Shown: in pieces, positions 48,176 to 59,631 of the stretch
Position numbering within the stretch: the stretch's first letter is position 1
Layout of the letters: each line of letters starts with the position of its first letter
Source of the DNA: Thuidium tamariscinum
Lineage: Eukaryota; Streptophyta; Bryopsida; Hypnales; Thuidiaceae
DNA length: 64,000 nt
Assembly (NCBI GenBank): GCA_947034885.2
Contig: OX344752.2
Location: forward strand, 2,666,001 to 2,730,000
Reading direction: 5' to 3'
Translations under genes and position numbers: made by a program
The notes under the pieces: model-generated
Told to the model about the DNA's origin: nothing
Seen by the model: only the letters and a program-made list of their open reading frames with translations
Database searches by the model: none

Positions 48176-51100
48176 CTACAGTAGGTCAGACTCCTTTGAA
48201 ATTTCATAGACCCATCCTTCATGCGCGCCTCCTGCTAGCGACTTTCTGGTTCCCGGAACCTCTGCAATATGCATCTTCAGTCTAAGAACTTCAGCATTCA
48301 CTGCGAAGTCATTACTGCACAGGGCGAAAGGGTTCAGTGTTAGAATTGACTTTCGGGACTAGATACATGCATGCAGGTAGTGGTAACATTAAGTGCCCAA
48401 CTGGCCCAAAGGGACGGCTTCTTATCTCTAGCAGTTGAATTTAACAATGGAGGAAGCTTCAAGGTAAAAAAAGGTACCAATAGAAAGTAGAATTCGTATT
48501 TTGAATGACAGAATTTGATTTGAAAGTAAGTATTATCAACTATTAGCTTCCAAACTAGAAGCTTGGGTATTTGGGGGATAAATAAATTGCGACTCAAGAA
48601 GAGCAAATTCTGGTTAAATCATGTCATCAATATGAACTGTCCAGGGGCTTCTACTTGAACAGATGAATAACAAACCCCAGATATGGTTGGTATTAGACCT
48701 CTTGAACCTTGAAACATAGCCTAGAATGAACTTGCAGGCTCCTGCAGGGTGAAGCTCTATGAGGGCCTTCACGGTAGCAAACAGGGGTTTCACAGCACTT
48801 TGATGGTAACGTGGATCCAGTTGGTCAAGGAGAAATACTAGAAGCGGGTCCACTGCTACCAAAATCCACTTTTATTCTACGAACATTCAGCGAAGCTCAA
48901 ACAATGAAAAGCAGAATGCTTGCAAAAGTCAAATAACAGTAGCAAAGAAAGAATAAGAATACCTAAGGAAAACATTATTATTCATTTCGTGTAGCCTATA
49001 AACACATGTATACGCAAGAAGTGATTTTGCTTTCCATTTGAACCCAAAGTTCGGCTCAAACAGAATCTGAAAAGGTGAAGAATTTGATGGGAGGATATAT
49101 ATGTCAGCACCCAAGATGAGGTCAAAACCGTCAGGGTAGCTGTCCTTGATGTGTCGCAAATGATCATCATTGCCCCAGTCAAGCTCCTCGCAATCCAACT
49201 CTACAAAAACAGATAACAGATGAGGGGATACTGGCCGCTAAGCATGTTCAAATAAAAAGAGGTCATAACATTAAGAGCTCCGTCAAGTATCATGCTCACA
49301 TGGGGTACGGAGTAAAAATGTTGCATTTAGCTGAAGGATTCTAATAAAAATAAAAATAAAATGCCAATTGTTTTCAAAAATCTAGGCATGATCCATAAGA
49401 TCGTACTTGACTGTAAAGTCTCGTCCTGCAACTCCACATTTCTCTTCATGACCTGCATAGAAGCACCGTTGTTTCTTCAGATACCAGTTCTGGAGCTTGA
49501 ATCAAGTTTTAAAACTCTGATTTGATTTTACCGGTATTCAAGTAGCTACAGACGAGGGACACGTGATGACCTAAGTCATTAATCACCACTTTGATAAACA
49601 ACTGTTAACCAGTGAAGATTCTTAACATGATATGAGTACGGCGAGTTGAAAACAAGACAACACTTATATTGAGGGTGAAGGTTTAGAGCATGCGTAGAGT
49701 GGCATGCCTTTAATACGGTAGTGTTGTGATCAGTCATGACCACATGACGACAATACTGGGCACATAGCAAACCGTTGAGACCTACAACCACCTCCCACAA
49801 TGTTGATTCCTAATCCGTATCTTCCACACATACTTTAACTTCGTAAAACGATTGGAAGAGGATTCTTCAAATTTTTTAACAACAAATCGAACTATCCCAG
49901 GGGTAAACTATGACAACTGGAGCAGTCTTATTCATTCACAGTGGACACTCTCATCCTAATTGGGGAGCACTATAAAGATAGAGACCTAGATGCTTCGCAA
50001 TCTCTCTAGAAACTCGTTAGGGAAGATTTCTTACCAACGCCTGATCCAAGTTCAATCACAGAGCGACCATCAAGAAGATGCGAGTGATTCACTAGATAGT
50101 CATTCAGAATTCCAGCTCCTGGCCAAACTAATTGCCCTGTGAGATCATAATCAGCTGCAACCAAGGCCCAAACCCACACAGTGTCAAGACAGTTAGACCA
50201 CAAGACATCCCACAGTACTTGAAGAAATATTGATATCTAGAAACATGCAGAAGTTGTAATCAGCACCATCGTAACCAGACCTTGTTTCTTCTGTAACACA
50301 TTGCATGTGCAGTGAGAGAAACAATAAAGTTCAACAATAGGAATTCCCCAAATGCCTATTAAGAAAACACACGAGGCTCAATTTGGGCTTGGTACTGTAG
50401 AGATTAACCCATATAAAAAGGTGCACCTAACCATACTTAGTAGCTTCGTTAAGCTGTACTGAAAAAGACTCTAGATGGAGAAGTACACTTACTAGAAGAA
50501 CACTGAAGGCACAACACTTTGATCGTATGAGGGCCAACAATGAATTCCTTTTCAAGATATCTGCAATAACCATCAACAAAACAATTACTCAGCACATAGC
50601 ATATACTTTACAATACATGAAAGTCTAAGAGGAGAAAGAGTATTAAATGCATAGAACAAAAGAAAGAGGTACCTCATTGCAACACATACCCAAATGAAAC
50701 ACTCTAAATTCTTGTATGTTGAATTCATACTGATAATGTACACCAGTTTACATCAGAATCCAATTTGGTTTTAGGAAATCTACCAATGAAACTTAAACCC
50801 TTCTAACTTTTGTATCCAATATCCAAATTTAGCATACTTTGGTGCATAAAAACCCTCATACAATTGCTAACAACATCCAATAACAAATTTGTCAGTCAAA
50901 TTCTAGTCACTACAGCGTCGCTCTCACGTGTAATTACCTGAAAAAAAAAACTCTTTCTTTCACGACATCACGGCAACCAAACAAGGCATGAAAATAAATG
51001 CCCTCTTAGGGTTTAAGCTTCTGGGAGTAAAAAAAAAAATCTAATCAGACTTCTAATTTGCAAATCGCAACAAGATTAACAAAGCTTAACCAACAAGAAT

Positions 51101-51519
51101 AATCAATCAATCTCATCAGAAATTGAAACCCCCTCAAAATCCCAATAATCCATACGAGCTCACTACTGTACCGAATTCATAACCTCACAAGCCACCACCG
51201 AAACCCACGAATCAATCCCATCACCAAAGCCCAACTCAGGAGAAGTGTGACAAATTTTAAATACAAAAAAAAACTGAATGCCGGAGTAATTGAAACTAAA
51301 TAGTATTTCAATCTGGATACACGAAGCGGAACTTCAATTTACAGAATGGGCGACGATCCACAGGATCCCAAAGCTACGAGAAGTCGATGAATGTGGAAAT
51401 TTAATGAATGGACAATGTGAAATGGAGAATTACGCTTCGTCAACAAAAAATGAGGCACCGAAGAAGGTGTCGTCGTCGCTGTCTTCGGGCTTCGAGGGTG
51501 CGGCTTCCTTCGACGCCAT
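48176..51519 (-). CDS. METTL21-type S-adenosylmethionine-dependent protein methyltransferase
   Basis: Seven-beta-strand methyltransferase resembling plant METTL21-like proteins; the likely substrate is a lysine on a protein (inference from family). Eight exons on the minus strand: 51519-51434, 50560-50493, 50154-50035, 49781-49708, 49452-49407, 49200-49099, 48810-48699, 48314-48176. They total 747 nt, 248 residues, with every phase matching. Start MASKEAAPSKPEDSDDD. Motifs: GQLVWPGAGILNDYL, SAM-binding ELGSGVG (86-92), VVMTDHN (105-111), post-motif DLILGADI (158-165), CYHQSAVKPLF, CKFILGYVSR, and C-terminal VPGTRK...GGAHEGWVYEI. Intron 4 (49707-49453) needs a GC donor and intron 6 (49098-48811) an AT-AC pair; both placements restore family-conserved residues. 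No signal or membrane segment, so cytosolic or nuclear. Confidence 0.88.
48811..49098 (-). other. Predicted U12-type AT-AC intron (288 bp)
   Basis: Read on the minus strand, the donor is ATATCCTCC, the acceptor ends GATCCAC, and a U12-like branch site TCCTTGAC lies with its A about 14 bases before the acceptor. No GT-AG pair in this interval joins DLILGADI to the downstream SAVKPLF block in frame. The AT-AC pair gives GADI-CYHQSAV, which aligns with the plant family as I remember it. Confidence 0.75.
49453..49707 (-). other. Predicted GC-AG intron (255 bp)
   Basis: The exon ends ...ACCGTATTAAAG and the intron starts GCATGC; the acceptor is TATGCAG. Using GC keeps the conserved Val-Leu-Lys before VMKRN. 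The nearest GT (GTATTA, nine bases earlier) would delete those three residues while staying in frame. Confidence 0.6.
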
Positions 51520-51727
51520 CGCTGCAATTCTTGGTGTCCCGCTTCCTGTCAATTCTTGGGTTTAGGGTCATTAGGGCAGAGGATGCGGTTGAGGACTAGG
51601 CATGGATGGTCTCGCCGGTCCTCAGTCTGGGTACCAAAGAGCAGATACTGGGTATCAATTGTGGTAGGAGGTCATTTTACTACTGACAGAGTGAATCACT
51701 CAATTAACTTAATGTGAGACTCCTCTA

Positions 51728-52000
51728 AGGTAGGTACACCCAAAAGCGCCAGTTTCTCTACTGTGCCTAGTTCCTGTTATTATGTTGTTCAAATTTTTTT
51801 ACAGTCTTGTTGGTGAGTGAAAGCATGTTCCAATGCACCAAAGAACAGTGGATTTGGATACCGTATGCAAAAGTTATTAACAGTCAAAGTGTGTTTCTGA
51901 AAGCGCCATCTACAGTCTGGGTACATGACTGATTTTGAAAAATCTATGCACGTTGTACAGAGCGCTTTAAGGTCAGGAGCCATTTTGGGTGTACCTACCT
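51728..52000 (-). mobile_element. TA-flanked MITE with AGGTAGGTACACCC ends, copy 3 (inverted)
   Basis: 273 bp with TA on both sides (51726-51727 and 52001-52002). Ends are AGGTAGGTACACCCAAAAG and TTTTGGGTGTACCTACCT, essentially perfect inverted repeats of 18 bp. The interior is in reverse order relative to copies 1, 2 and 4. Lies about 210 bp upstream of the methyltransferase start codon. Confidence 0.9.
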
Positions 52001-52018
52001 TATATATAAGTTATGGTA

Positions 52019-52275
52019 AGGGAGGTACACCCAAAAGCGCACCTGACCTTACAGCACTATCTACAATGTGTGTACATTTTCAAAATCAATCATGTACACA
52101 GACAGACTCAGATGGTGCTTTCATTTGACTCTTAATAATTTTTGCATATTGTATCTAAATGCTACATTCTTTGGTGTGTTTTCACTTCCCATCAAGACTA
52201 TATGAAAGTTTGAACAATGTAATAACATTAACTAGGTATAGTACCAATAAGTGGCGCTTTTTGATGTACCCACCT
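52019..52275 (+). mobile_element. TA-flanked MITE with AGGTAGGTACACCC ends, copy 4
   Basis: 257 bp with TA at 52017-52018 and 52276-52277. Ends are AGGGAGGTACACCCAAAAG and TTTGATGTACCCACCT. Same interior order as copies 1 and 2 but more diverged. Only 18 bp separate it from inverted copy 3. Confidence 0.88.
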
Positions 52276-54047
52276 TAAAAATTTTTTGCAAGGGAAGAAT
52301 ATTTTTACCCATTCTATGTGTACAAGTGCTATTAAACATGGAGAAGAATCATCACAAAGATCATTGGGAAAAATGTAGCTCCATTGTAATAATTTGCAAC
52401 AAGATGTAAATTCATTTTGTAACTTACAAGATTTGGATGAATGAATGTGGTGGAATGATTCATGGATGAATGTGGTGGAATGATGCATGGATGAATGTCA
52501 TTTTAACAATTGAAAAATATGGATGAAATTTGGATTAAAATCACACTATTTCGAACAAATATAATATAGGCCATATACCTATTTTTTTAATATAAAATAT
52601 CCTAAACTACCATATTAGTACAACTTAAAAATTTGTATTATTTCTAAATTAATGTGAATTATTGTTAAAACTATAGAATGCACACTAATTGATAGTTTGC
52701 TTGGATGAAAAGTGCTTTTAGTAACAAATTATTAATGGATGTCCAAAATAGATGTTAGATATATATTCTTGAACTATCCTATGGAGTTTGGTAGGAGATC
52801 TTGAAGAAACTAACTCTCCATTCATATCAAACATTGTAAAGTGAACCAAAGATCTTCTTAATGCATATTTTCAAAGGATTTTCAAATTCTTGGATGGTAG
52901 AGTAGTTTTTCAATATGCCTATTTTGAAAAGAGAAGAAAAACTTTCTAAAAGATTCAATCTTCAAGTTGTATAGGAAAAGCTAAAAGGTCAAGGAAAAAG
53001 ATACTCAAAGCCTTACATTTTTTCTTTTCTGAAGTATTGACTCTCCATTAAAGTAATTAGAATTTACAATTTAAACCAAAGTTCAAATAAAAATCCAAAA
53101 CCTTCATTTCATGCCAAATGTTCAACTAATATTCATGATCAATGATTATGACTCTACAATTGTAATAAATTTGATGGTACTAGCATTCACTAGCCCTTGT
53201 TGTATGTTGTATCAACTAGAATGACACATCACATTCATTAGCATATTATGACACTAACTTCTCTCTACAATGGAAGGTGTAGCATATTCCACATCCAACC
53301 TCTCCACCCTCCACCTATTCAATAGTTATTGATGAAGCACTATTGGATGTAGAATTTTCTACACCCTCCATCGTCAAGAGAAGACAATGCCAACCATTGC
53401 TATTGAATGTTATGAAATGAACTCCAAGGAAATAACACTTATTGTAAACTACCGTAAACTTGTTATATGACATTGAACTTAAGAAGATATGGATGGATGA
53501 AAATCATTCAAAATAATAGGATGAAATATTCAGGATGAAAATGTGACCATATTTGTGACAACCAATCGTGACAGATCACATAACAATGTGTCTTTAACTT
53601 AATACAATAGATTAGTGGGTTAACAAATTCTGCAGAACCCCCTCCAATTTGCACCTCTCAAAAGTCTTAAGAACATTCTTACTAGTGAGTTTTGGCAAGC
53701 AAACAGCTATATCCTCGGTTTTACTTCCTTGCAACGACGTAGTTTGTCAGCTGCAAAACCCCAAGTGCTAAATTGTTGAAGGAAGACGAAGTGAGTGAGG
53801 ATCATGAAATGAGAAATTACGACATTGCACCCAACTTAGAGTCTATCCAGAACTGCCGAAGCCCTCAAAATTCAACAGAAAGTCCAAAGGAACTCCAATA
53901 GCTCCTGGTCCATATATCAATCAAAGTGAGATTCTACAAGGTCAAAATACAATCAATTAGGGTTCCAAGTGTGTGGTGTTTTGATTCCATCCCTACACTA
54001 CATTGATGTCCGGAAAGCATGAATATATTTGAATACCACCTGACATT
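52276..54047. other. AT-rich spacer with short tandem and hairpin repeats
   Basis: A 25-bp tandem (GGATGAATGTGGTGGAATGA) lies at 52432-52499. An imperfect hairpin lies at 53268-53420, where GGAAGGTGTAGCATATTCCA is mirrored by GGTGTAGAAAATTCTACATC read inverted; it ends in GCTATTGAATGTTATG like the 22344 element. No gene recognised. Confidence 0.5.
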
Positions 54048-56669
54048 TTACACCATCGCATTCTGAGAGAGCAGTGCTAAACATGAGGCCGCAACAACAG
54101 CCAGAGTGATCTGAAAGCTGTTCACAACTGAAGCCTCAAATGATCCTGCACAGGAGCACATCCAATTGGCAAGCAGACTTTCTGTGAGGAAAAGGCGTGG
54201 TGGAGAACTTCAATTAAGATTCAGTGCTTGAGAAATTTTAGTGTCTTGAAGGAAAAGAGCTAGGATGGTTTCAAGATAAGGTGGACGTACAATGGCAGTA
54301 CAATGAATTGAGACTTCGAAACTTCATTGTGCATTACAAAAGACTTCAAATGATGATTGCTTCTCTAGAGAGTTCAATTGAGGTATTGGTAATTATCAAT
54401 AACCTTAAAGTGAAAAGCAACTTAAAAACTTAGTAAATCTTAGCTAGCGCAGAGGGAAAAGCAAGCACTGCTTCCAATTATTAACCAAAGCAATGCTTGA
54501 TTAGATGAGAAGAAGCAAGTAATGAATGCAGGCAGTCACAGAGAGTATAGAAGAGAGCTAGATATTCAACGTGTACCTGCGCTTTTGGACGGTAGAGTAA
54601 CACCAATAGCACGACAATTTGCTCCTATTTCGCCTGAAAACCAGCAACAATATCTCCAATATTTAGTAAGAGGTCTTTCTACTCAAACTGCATAAAACTT
54701 AATCAAATTCATACACAAATCACCCTACTAACAGAAGAGCAAGTCCATGGAATTTAGTTGATCTTACAATCCTTCAGACAGTAGCCTGCTGTCAGGTTGC
54801 CGACATTGGCATATCCCGGCAGGCAGTTGCACTTATACATCGGAGGGTACTTCGTCAAATCCGTAACTTCACATTCGCCTTGTCCACAAATTCCAGGCAA
54901 GGAGCATGCTGCACCGGATCATAAGACATACGATAGAATTAGAAATCGAAGTCCAAAATTGAGTACCTTGATCAGCTAAGACTTTGAACATCTCAATGTG
55001 ACGATCAAACTGGAACCCAAATTCAGGCAGTTTTAATTTAATTTCTGTAGCCTCTCCTACAATGAAGAGATCAAATAATTCCTCCTCATGCAAGACTATT
55101 TGATTTGCTCTCGTTCAATGTCCATTATCCGTTAGATTCTGTACCCATAAATTGCAACAGTGCCTTCAGTAGACTTACGGCTAGAAACGTGCTCCAACGT
55201 AGGTGGAGATTGGAGAGCAGGAGCAGGAGAGCTGCTGCAGCCAAGGTTCAGGGTACCTGCATCGCAAGGCATCAATTTAGTCCCATATTACTTTGAACAA
55301 CGATCTATTCATAGAATATTATGAACGTGACATTAGAATAACATCGACCTAAGTAACATTGACTTAAGGTTTGATCACATTGTCAAATTATCAAACAGGC
55401 CAGATAACATTAATCTAGTGCGGAGTAATCAATTTGCGAGGCTCTTAAGCCAAGGGCTACATCTTATGGAGTTATCGAGTTGACTGTAGACGGGGAGACG
55501 GGGAGGAAGATCAATTAGGTTCGAAAAGGAATGGCAATTATATTTTGGAAGGGAATGATATTTATAGAAGTAGTTTATCTGACTTAAAAAAACGACTGAC
55601 AAAACACTATTAATGCAATTGTAGACACACACATGACATTCTTGAATGCGAAAGCAGGGGGGCCTTCTACAGTGTCACTATAACAAGAATACATTTCCGT
55701 TACAGTGGATCACAATACATGGGCACGATTTTCTACAGTGGCCTTGATTGAAACAAAACAAAGAGTCCCCTGCTTTGAAGTTTAAGAATGTTTTGCAAGA
55801 AAGAAAGCCAGTCTCATCTCTCGGTTAAGGAAGTGGGAATTACAATTGGGAACAGTGCAAGGCAAAGTAAGCACGGGAGGCAAAGTGGTCAGAAGCCCTT
55901 CCACCGTTTGCCATCCTGGTTTACACGCGCATAGATACGGTGACAAGATGTTGGTGGGGTAAGAGGTGTTGCTGAGAGGGACACAAGTCCCCTGTTGGCA
56001 GTCGATTCCCGAGCACACTTCACCTGCAGCACAGAGATACATTAAATCAATACAACCAACTTTCAAGACACTGCAATAAGTAACCCCTTGTGTGCGTTTA
56101 TTAACACTTTTCTTGTATCTTCTAGACTTACAAGAGATTTGTTGTAAGAATAAATAGAAATATGTAGATTGAAACGAAGAATACCATGTTTTTACAGCTT
56201 CGAAATATGGAAGTACTCATCTTGTTGATCAACAGCCATGTACAACTCAAATAATATGTAGATTGAAATGAAGAGTGTCATGGTATCATACCTTATACTA
56301 TGTTAGTCCTCATAGTGCCACTCAACGACCATGTACGGTACAACTCAATATATAAACACAGTACCCCAGATGTAAAGCCGTTCTTTATGAGTTAACGAGT
56401 TCACACAATAACATTAAGCGTCCATAGCTTCAAAGGATATCGGATTCAGAGTCTCGGTATGAGTCACCTTAAAGTTCGAAAGTGTAAAAACTTTTCGTTA
56501 CAAACTAAAGGTTTCAGGAACATGTATTATGTATATTTTGAAGTTTATTTAGTTTCTGATCAATGTAAGTACAGAAATTCGAAGGAACCTCACTTGTTTC
56601 TGCTTGAGTCTGGGGGAAGACGACCACGAGAACTGCGGCGATAACAGCAAGAAATGATGATCGATTCAT
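54048..56669 (-). CDS. Secreted, GPI-anchored EGF-like cysteine-rich protein
   Basis: Six exons on the minus strand: 56669-56594, 56023-55844, 55256-55179, 54908-54768, 54633-54577, 54145-54048. They join in frame to 630 nt, 209 residues. Signal peptide MNRSSFLAVIAAVLVVV (cleavage near residue 23). Two EGF-like modules follow: CSGIDCQQGTCVP...YLCACKPGW...CTVPNC (29-86) and CSLPGICGQGECEV...YKCNCLPGY (113-143), then C-EIGANC. A Pro/Ser-rich linker separates the modules. The C-terminus (about 178-209) is a hydrophobic stretch (ITLAVVAASCLALL) after small residues, as expected for a GPI-anchor signal. Plant proteins of this layout are annotated notch- or delta-like from the EGF modules; their function is unknown to me. 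All introns are GT-AG. Expected location is the outer face of the plasma membrane. Confidence 0.88.
55676..55740. repeat. Small CACTA-ended repeat, copy 2 (inside EGF-gene intron)
   Basis: CACTATAACAAGAATACAT at the left and TTTTCTACAGTG at the right. Shares ordered words with 47391-47485. Lies in the intron between exons 2 and 3 of the EGF-like gene. Confidence 0.45.
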
Positions 56670-57792
56670 CTTCACTTCCTGTAAAAGACAAACGAAAGGC
56701 TTACACAAATAAATATCAATTTGCATTTACTTCGAGCACATCACAGTTGGAAATACGTAACTTAGAGCGAAATCGTTTGTTAGTTGCGTTACAATTACCT
56801 TAGACTTCGTTTTCTCGATTTCATTTCTAAAGAGCATGTTAATTCTTTAAGCTGTAAATAAACAAGCAAAGATTAGAAACATAAAAGAGATCACATTATC
56901 ACTCAAATAGAAATCAAAGAACGGAATCAAAAGACTTCATTCAGTCCTCGGAAACCCCTCCGCAGAAACCAAGAACCGCTAGCTACAATGCTGAGGCACG
57001 TCCAGCCATGAACCAACTAAGCAATTAGGCCTCGCGTTCCAATTAAGTTCGTATTACAAGAAACCTTCCTTCCTAAAACAGGCACCCGAGTGCGCCACTT
57101 GACAAGTTCTCAGTTCCTGTGCACCCCTTACTACATCTGTATCTATTTGTCGTGAAGCGATTTTAAAACGTCTAACATTGACCTTTCGTTGCTTTCCCAA
57201 ACAATAAACTCAATATTTGCTGCTCATTCTTGCACCAATTGATGAGAACACCAATGAAGAACTGCCCACCCACCATACCCAACAGCTCAAATGGCGACTC
57301 TGGGTCTCTCTACCTTTCGTACTATCCTCACAAGAACAGTAGGAAAGAAAACAGCTATCGTCACCACCATCCTCCGCACCAATTTAACACAGCAAACTCC
57401 AAGCTCAAAAACAAGAGTATCACAGTTCAACTAACCTCGATTTCACGGTAGGAAAGTAAGGAAACCTTCAAGAGTTGTCTGCGTGACTGCAATTGCAAGC
57501 TCGGAGCACTAAACAGCACACGGTCCACTGCAAATGTTCTCGCAACTGCGGGCGTGGAGAAGCTGAATCACTCAATCAACAACGTACAAAGCGAGTGTCC
57601 GTGTGAGCATTAACTGAAGTAACTATCCGTTGGACGTGTAGCTGCAGCAGAGGATTGCGCCAGAGTGCTGTTGTAAGTTCTACGGCAGATGCTGCAGGCT
57701 GTGCGGCCCGCACAGACGGCATTGAATCACTTGACTCCTGGGTACAGAGCAGCCACTGACAGTCTTCAGGTAGTGACAGTCGTAGAATAAGT
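56670..57792. promoter_or_regulatory. Upstream region of the EGF-like gene
   Basis: No further coding exon recognised. Presumed leader and promoter on the minus strand; open frames such as 57230-57451 have no recognised domain. Confidence 0.35.
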
Positions 57793-57794
57793 TA

Positions 57795-58469
57795 AGGTAG
57801 AAGTACCTATAACGGATAACTTAAGCATTTCAGCATCTTAACATTCAGTAGCAGTAAGCAAACCTGCCTTCCTGTGGATGGAATGGTGCGGAATATTCTG
57901 CATCATTTCATCCAAAGGATGGTATGGTGTGGAATATTTCGCACCATATCAGTAAATACTGATTTCAGAGTTCGAGGTTGGACAGTCCCTTGCTTGTTCA
58001 GTTGCCTATAATTGACTTAGCATTTAACAAAGTAAATCAAGTTGATCCAGTGCCCTATTGCCATGGTACAATAACTTGTGCTGACAGATTGTGCTCCCAA
58101 AGCAAGCTGGCATGCACCATTTCAAGTAAGTTACTATAAACTAATTCCTACCTTCTTTCCTTTCTGACTGTAAGGATGAACTCTGTTTAGTTGGGGCTTT
58201 GGAGAGGAAAGGCAGCCCTTACTCGAACTACTGAATGTTATGATGTAAGATACTAAGATGTGGGAAATTCACTGTGAAATTGAGCTCAGTGTGTGCAAAT
58301 ATAAGGATGAGGAACAATGCAACAAAAAAAACAATTTACCCTCAAAAAAGAACATTTTATTCAATATAAATGCAAATTTTTCAATAAATAATGTATCCAA
58401 GTGTTGTTTACCATAGGTGAGCATGTGAAGTCATTAAAGGGTTTTTGACTAAAAAAGGTACTTCTACCT
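57795..58469. mobile_element. TA-flanked element with AGGTAGAAGTACC ends, 675 bp, carrying a nested foldback
   Basis: TA at 57793-57794 and 58470-58471. Inverted ends AGGTAGAAGTACCT and AGGTACTTCTACCT. Inside, CTTAACATTCAGTAGC at 57837 and its inverse CTACTGAATGTTATG near 58228-58242 enclose a copy of the 22344-type foldback, with the GTGTGGAATATT-type palindrome. Noncoding. Confidence 0.72.
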
Positions 58470-58479
58470 TACTCAAGGA

Positions 58480-58666
58480 CTAGTAGAAAACGCAGGAATT
58501 TTGACAAAATTTTGTTGATTTGGATGTGTTGTCTTGGTCACCATTTTGTTGATTTCAATAGAAATCTATTAATTTTAACAGATTTCTCTTGAAATCAACA
58601 AAACAGTGACCGAGACAACACATCCAAATCAACAAAATTTTGTCAAAATTCTTGCATTTTCTATAG
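58480..58666. repeat. Near-perfect long inverted repeat (arms about 90 bp)
   Basis: The left arm from CTAGTAGAAAACGCAGGAAT to AGAAATCT is mirrored by the right arm ending ATTCTTGCATTTTCTATAG, with about half a dozen mismatches and a very short loop centred near 58573. The ends resemble CACTA termini (ACTAGTAGAAAA), but the initial C is missing. The motif GAAATCAACAAA also occurs near the CACTA end at 61770. Confidence 0.8.
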
Positions 58667-58756
58667 CTTGGAATTCAATTGACATAGAAGCAATGGGATT
58701 TTTTTTGTTTTTTGGACCAATGGTAAAGTGATGTGGCTTTTCTTTCAAAAAGGTTA

Positions 58757-59154
58757 AGGTAAAGGCATCCAATATTGACTACCACCCCATTAGCAATTAA
58801 TTAATAAGGGGACATATTTTCCAACAAAGGTTGGATAGATTTCCATTTTTTTCCTTAGAATGTGTGTTATTGTACTTTTTCAAGGTTTGAACCAATATTA
58901 ATGACACATAAGTAAGCAAGAAAGTAATTTTTGAATGATCAGAATTGGAAGAGTCTAGACATTGGCTATGGGTCCAATTCACTTTTTGCCTTTTGAAATT
59001 CATAGTAATTTTAATTCAAGCAATGAAACTACCAAAAAATTTGCAATCTCCATCATTTATGTCAATGCACCTCTACAAAACATTTTGCTTTGCCTTGCAC
59101 TATCCAAATCATGCTTAGAATTGCTTATTTAATTGATTACTAGTACCTTTACCT
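58757..59154. mobile_element. TA-flanked element with AGGTAAAGG ends, 398 bp
   Basis: TA at 58755-58756 and 59155-59156, inverted ends AGGTAAAGG and CCTTTACCT. It splits a dispersed repeat whose uninterrupted relative lies at 23320-23620, which supports a real insertion. Noncoding. Confidence 0.75.
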
Positions 59155-59631
59155 TACGACTTTTCTTGCTCTTTCATTTTTGGGGCTCAAATTGAAGGCT
59201 GCGAATTATGAATATGCAATCTTTGTATGTCTTGGCTTTGTACAATAGATGAAATGAGGTTTTAAGAACATTTGTGGCAACGGTGTGCAAGGCCATTATA
59301 ATAGTTTAGCAATTTTTAACACATTTATCCTATTTTTCTCTATATGCTTCAAGTTGACCATTATTTTGAAGAAATTTGGCATGTAAATACATAAAAAAAC
59401 ACTATTTGGAAGGTTAGCTTAAAACAAGCTTTGTTACCAAGTTGGGCATAGATAAGGAAGCGAGTATTAAATCTTTGTTAGAAGTTGAAGTTTTTGATAA
59501 GGTAAGTTCTGTACAAGGTGAACTAGCCTATGATTGATAAAATACATTTAGGAAATGATCCATTAAAATTTTGCATCAATCAAGAATAGACTTTTTCAGT
59601 ATATGAAATTTGGACTACATTGGATTAAATA

